Assembly: GCF_001269925.1 (NCBI RefSeq)
Contig: NZ_LHVO01000042.1
Location: forward strand, 1-64,000
Reading direction: 5' to 3'
DNA from: Pseudomonas sp. MIACH
GTDB taxonomy: Bacteria > Pseudomonadota > Gammaproteobacteria > Pseudomonadales > Pseudomonadaceae
DNA length: 64,000 nucleotides
Made by a program: the position numbers and the translations under genes. The notes under the pieces were generated by a model. It had not been told where the DNA came from and did not search any database. It saw only the letters and a list, made by a program, of their open reading frames with translations. Within the stretch, counting starts at the first letter, position 1, and every line of letters starts with the position of its first letter. Below are positions 61,361 through 64,000 of the stretch, in pieces.

Positions 61361-61371
61361 TGCATATGCGG

Positions 61372-62847
61372 TTAGAGGAGTGTGCGGGCTAAAGCCTTTT
61401 TCCACTCTGCGTAGCGCCCCGCCATCGCCGGATCCTCCTGCGGCTCAAAGCGCTCGCGCTGGCGCTCCAACTGCCCCAGCGCCGTATCACTCGCCCATAC
61501 GCCCAACGCCCGACCCGCCAGGTGCGCTGCGCCCAATGCCGAGACTTCCGGCGACAGGCTGCGCACCACCGGGCGTTGCAGCAGGTTGGCGAGGAACTGC
61601 ATCAGCCAGCGGTTGCGCGTGACGCCGCCATCCACCCACAGTTCCTTGAGCGGGCTGCCGATGTCTTGCTGCATGGCCTCGAACACATCGCGAATCTGAT
61701 AGCCGATGGATTCCAGCGAGGCGCGCAGGATGTGCGCGCCGGACGTGGCTTCGCTCAACCCGCAGATCAGCCCACGGGCGTCGGCCTTCCAGTGCGGTGC
61801 GCCGAGGCCGGACAACGCCGGGACAAAATACACGCCGCCGTTATCCGGCAATTGCGCGGCCTGTTCGGTCAGCGCATCCAGGGATTCTCCCGCCACCAGC
61901 TTCGATGCCCACTGCACGGCAGCGCCGGTATGGACGATATTGCCTTCCATGCCGAAGGTGGGTTGGCTGCCGTCATGCCAGGCCAGAGTGGTCGACAGGC
62001 CGTGGGTGGAGGCAATCGGGCCGCTCATGGGCGTCATCAAGGAAGAGCCGGTGCCGAGCGTGGCCTTGACCAACCCCGGCGCGAAACCGCCCTGCCCGTA
62101 CAGCGCCGCATGGGAATCGCCGATCATCGACATCACCGGGATACCGGCGGGCAAGCCGCCCACGGCGACCGTTTCGGCGAAGAACCCGGCGCTCGGCTGG
62201 ATCGGCGCCAAGGCCGCAGCAGGAATGCCGAACAGCGCCAACAGCTCAGGATCCCAGGCACAGCTGTGCAGGTTGAACAGTTGGGTGCGTGCGGCGTTGG
62301 AATAGTCGGTGGCGAACACCTGGCCGCCGCTGAGTTGCCACAACAGCCAGCTGTCCACCGTGCCCAGGCAGATCTCCCCGGCAGCGGCGCGGGCGTGGCC
62401 ATCCTCAAGGTGATCGAGAATCCAGCGAAATTTGCCCGCCGAGAACATCGGGTCCAACGCCAGACCGGTCTTTTCCAGGATCAGCGCTTCATGGCCCTGC
62501 TCATGCAGTTGCGTGCACAACGCCGTAGAGCGTCGGCACTGCCAACTGATGCACGGCGACAATGGTTCACCGGTATGCCTATCCCAAGCCACCACCGATT
62601 CACGCTGGTTGCTGATTGCGAGCGCAGTGATCGGACGATCCACCTGGGCCAGGCATTCTTCAATCGCAGCCAACGTGTTTTGCCAGATCAGCAGCGGGTC
62701 CTGCTCGGAAAACCCGGCCTGGGGATGGCTGATGCTCAAGGGCCGCGAACCGCGCGCAATCACCTGGCCAAGTTCGTTGACCAGCACCGCCTTGGCGTTG
62801 CTGGTGCCTTCATCTATCGCCAGGATCAGCGGGGCGTTGTTATTCAT
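61372..62847 (-). CDS. FGGY-family carbohydrate kinase
   Basis: 491 residues from the ATG at 62847, which has GGTGA 6 bp upstream; a GTG at 62856 overlaps the transketolase stop. Sugar-kinase ATPase fold: LAIDEGTSNAKAVLVNELGQV, ALAISNQRESVVAWD, GTVDSWLLWQLSGG, SMIGDSHAALYGQ and ELWVDGGVTRNRWLMQFLANLLQRPV. The family includes xylulokinase, ribulokinase and glycerol kinase. It follows a split transketolase, so it probably feeds a pentose or tetrose phosphate. Confidence 0.9.
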   Translation of the reverse strand: MNNNAPLILAIDEGTSNAKAVLVNELGQVIARGSRPLSISHPQAGFSEQDPLLIWQNTLAAIEECLAQVDRPITALAISNQRESVVAWDRHTGEPLSPCISWQCRRSTALCTQLHEQGHEALILEKTGLALDPMFSAGKFRWILDHLEDGHARAAAGEICLGTVDSWLLWQLSGGQVFATDYSNAARTQLFNLHSCAWDPELLALFGIPAAALAPIQPSAGFFAETVAVGGLPAGIPVMSMIGDSHAALYGQGGFAPGLVKATLGTGSSLMTPMSGPIASTHGLSTTLAWHDGSQPTFGMEGNIVHTGAAVQWASKLVAGESLDALTEQAAQLPDNGGVYFVPALSGLGAPHWKADARGLICGLSEATSGAHILRASLESIGYQIRDVFEAMQQDIGSPLKELWVDGGVTRNRWLMQFLANLLQRPVVRSLSPEVSALGAAHLAGRALGVWASDTALGQLERQRERFEPQEDPAMAGRYAEWKKALARTLL

Positions 62848-62852
62848 TGAGT

Positions 62853-63785
62853 TCACCGCAACCGAGTGGCAGCCGCCACGATCCCAGCCGCGTCGATGTT
62901 ATGCAAGGCGCGGGTCGGTTCGCGGGCACCGGCGGCGGCGTACTCGCCATCGCCGATACCCAGGCGGATCAGGGCAATGCCCAACCCGGCTTCGGCCAGC
63001 ACTTCGGCGACCAGACTGCCGACGCCGCCATTGATGTTGTGTTCTTCCACGCTGATGACCGCGCGGGTACCGCTCAAGGCGCTGAGCAATACATCACGCT
63101 GCAAGGGCCGGATCGACGACAGGTTGATCACCTGCGCCTGGATGCCCTGCTCCGCCAGCAATGCCGCAGCATCCACCGCTTCATGCACCACCGAGCCCAG
63201 GGCCACGATGCTCACATCGGCGCCCTGGCGCAGGATGTCTACCTGACCGGGCACAAACTGATAGTCGGCGCCGTGCACGTCGGGCAAGGCCTTGCCGTCG
63301 AGGCGGATATACACCGGGCCGTGGTAGCGCAGCGCGTAATCGACAATCTGACGGCACTCGACGGCATCGGCCGGGGCGAAGATCTGCACATTGCCAAACC
63401 CGCGCATCACCGCAATATCGTCGAGGCTGTGGTGGGTGCTGGCGAGCGGGCCATAACTGGTGCCGGCATTCAGGCCGAACATCTTCACGTTGGCCTGGTT
63501 GTAGCAGACGTCCACCTTGATCTGCTCATTGGCCCGCGAGATCAGGAACGGCGCCGCGTTGCAGGTGGCGGCGATCTTGCCACCCAGGGCCAGGCCCGCC
63601 GCGACGCTGACCAAGGATTGCTCGGCAATGCCGACGTTGATCAGCCGCTCGGGAAAGCGCTGGGCAAACGGGCCGATCTTGGCCGTGGAGGTGGAGTCGC
63701 TGACCACCGGCACTACGTCCAGCCCGGCATCCACGGCAGCGATAAACGCTTGCACCATGACGCTCGCCAAATGTTCACTCGCCAT
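62853..63785 (-). CDS. Transketolase C-terminal subunit
   Basis: 310 residues, corresponding to the pyrimidine-binding and C-terminal domains of transketolase (DSTSTAKIGPFAQRFPERLINVGIAEQSLVSVAAGLALGGK, with the catalytic Glu of GIAEQ). Split N- and C-terminal transketolase subunits like this are common in catabolic operons. Its ATG overlaps the stop of the N-terminal subunit. Confidence 0.93.
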   Translation of the reverse strand: MASEHLASVMVQAFIAAVDAGLDVVPVVSDSTSTAKIGPFAQRFPERLINVGIAEQSLVSVAAGLALGGKIAATCNAAPFLISRANEQIKVDVCYNQANVKMFGLNAGTSYGPLASTHHSLDDIAVMRGFGNVQIFAPADAVECRQIVDYALRYHGPVYIRLDGKALPDVHGADYQFVPGQVDILRQGADVSIVALGSVVHEAVDAAALLAEQGIQAQVINLSSIRPLQRDVLLSALSGTRAVISVEEHNINGGVGSLVAEVLAEAGLGIALIRLGIGDGEYAAAGAREPTRALHNIDAAGIVAAATRLR

Positions 63786-64000
63786 GGTTCAACTCCTCCA
63801 GTGCTGCGTTGATTTCATCACCCTTGGGCACGCGGTGGTGCCATTCGGGGCGGGCTTCGATAAACGACACGCCCTTGCCTTTGATGGTGTGGGCGATCAG
63901 CACCTGGGGCGCGCCGGTCTTGGTCTGCATGCTTTCCAGGGCTTCGATCAATTGGCCAACATCGTTACCGTCGCACTCGCTGACGCGGAAGCCGAAGGCC
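63775..64000 (-). CDS. Transketolase N-terminal subunit (partial, 3' end only)
   Basis: The last 74 codons are inside the window, reading AFGFRVSECDGNDVGQLIEALE and later APQVLIAHTIKGKGVSFIEARPEWHHRVPKG, typical of the thiamine-diphosphate half of transketolase (KGKGVSFIE...WHH). The stop TGA at 63775-63777 lies inside the start of the C-terminal subunit gene. The remainder continues past the right edge. Confidence 0.92.
   Translation of the reverse strand, partial: AFGFRVSECDGNDVGQLIEALESMQTKTGAPQVLIAHTIKGKGVSFIEARPEWHHRVPKGDEINAALEELNHGE

Noticed and set aside
1..64000. Insertion sequences, prophage genes and tRNA genes
   Set aside because: No transposase, integrase or tRNA cloverleaf could be identified; mobile signals are limited to REP/REPIN and composite non-coding elements.

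Overview
The window is chromosomal DNA from a GC-rich, denitrifying fluorescent pseudomonad, most likely of the Pseudomonas fluorescens group. The evidence is a complete nirQOP / nirSMCFDLGHJEN block, FNR-type (ANR/DNR) boxes, many Pseudomonas-type genes, and three classes of REP/REPIN sequence known from that group (GTGGGAGGGGGCTTGC, GTGGCGAGCGGGCTTGTC and GTAGGAGCGAGCTTGCTCGC types). I see no tRNA, rRNA, transposase or CRISPR array.

Layout. 1-67 is the last 21 codons of a NarL-type LuxR regulator. 76-651 is a composite non-coding element with inverted ends; its right end supplies the stop codon of nirP. 627-11320 is the nitrite reductase region: nirP, nirO and nirQ leftward, and an eleven-gene rightward operon encoding cytochrome cd1 (nirS), its c-type partners (nirM, nirC) and the whole heme d1 pathway. 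Both transcripts diverge from a region with one FNR-type box. 11361-12117 is a 163-bp tandem repeat. 12126-17670 is a heme/copper module: hemN, a HemN-like paralogue without the radical-SAM cysteines, a CopD-like membrane protein, an unknown protein, a DUF2946 protein, a SCO copper chaperone and a PCuAC chaperone. Perfect FNR-type boxes lie at 14876 and 15404. These genes plausibly supply heme and copper to the anaerobic respiratory chain.

17800-40800 is mostly housekeeping and accessory single genes: a DHCW cupin, a HIT protein, two GNAT acetyltransferases, a TPM-domain membrane protein, an RsbQ-like hydrolase coupled to a PAS histidine kinase, a DapF-like/ArsR pair divergent from an unusual cytochrome P450, two L,D-transpeptidase-type proteins, a creatininase-family amidohydrolase, GST, DUF924, a multi-pass membrane acyltransferase-like protein, metE, a dCache-GGDEF diguanylate cyclase and an OprD-type porin.

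40832-46321 is a LacI-controlled operon (regulator, periplasmic binding protein, two permeases, ATPase, metallophosphoesterase). 46588-48958 holds nspC and carboxynorspermidine synthase (polyamine synthesis). After a repeat-rich stretch come a probable mddA, a C4-antisense-like structured RNA in front of a DUF6124 gene, glutaminase, a lone A-T-R NRPS-like enzyme, an AraC regulator, a sulfonate-type ABC transporter with two solute-binding proteins, and at the right edge an FGGY kinase with a split transketolase (N-terminal half cut by the window end).

Start codons were chosen by ribosome binding sites, overlaps with neighbours and usual family length. Family assignments come from reading the protein sequences and recalled family motifs; no database search was possible.
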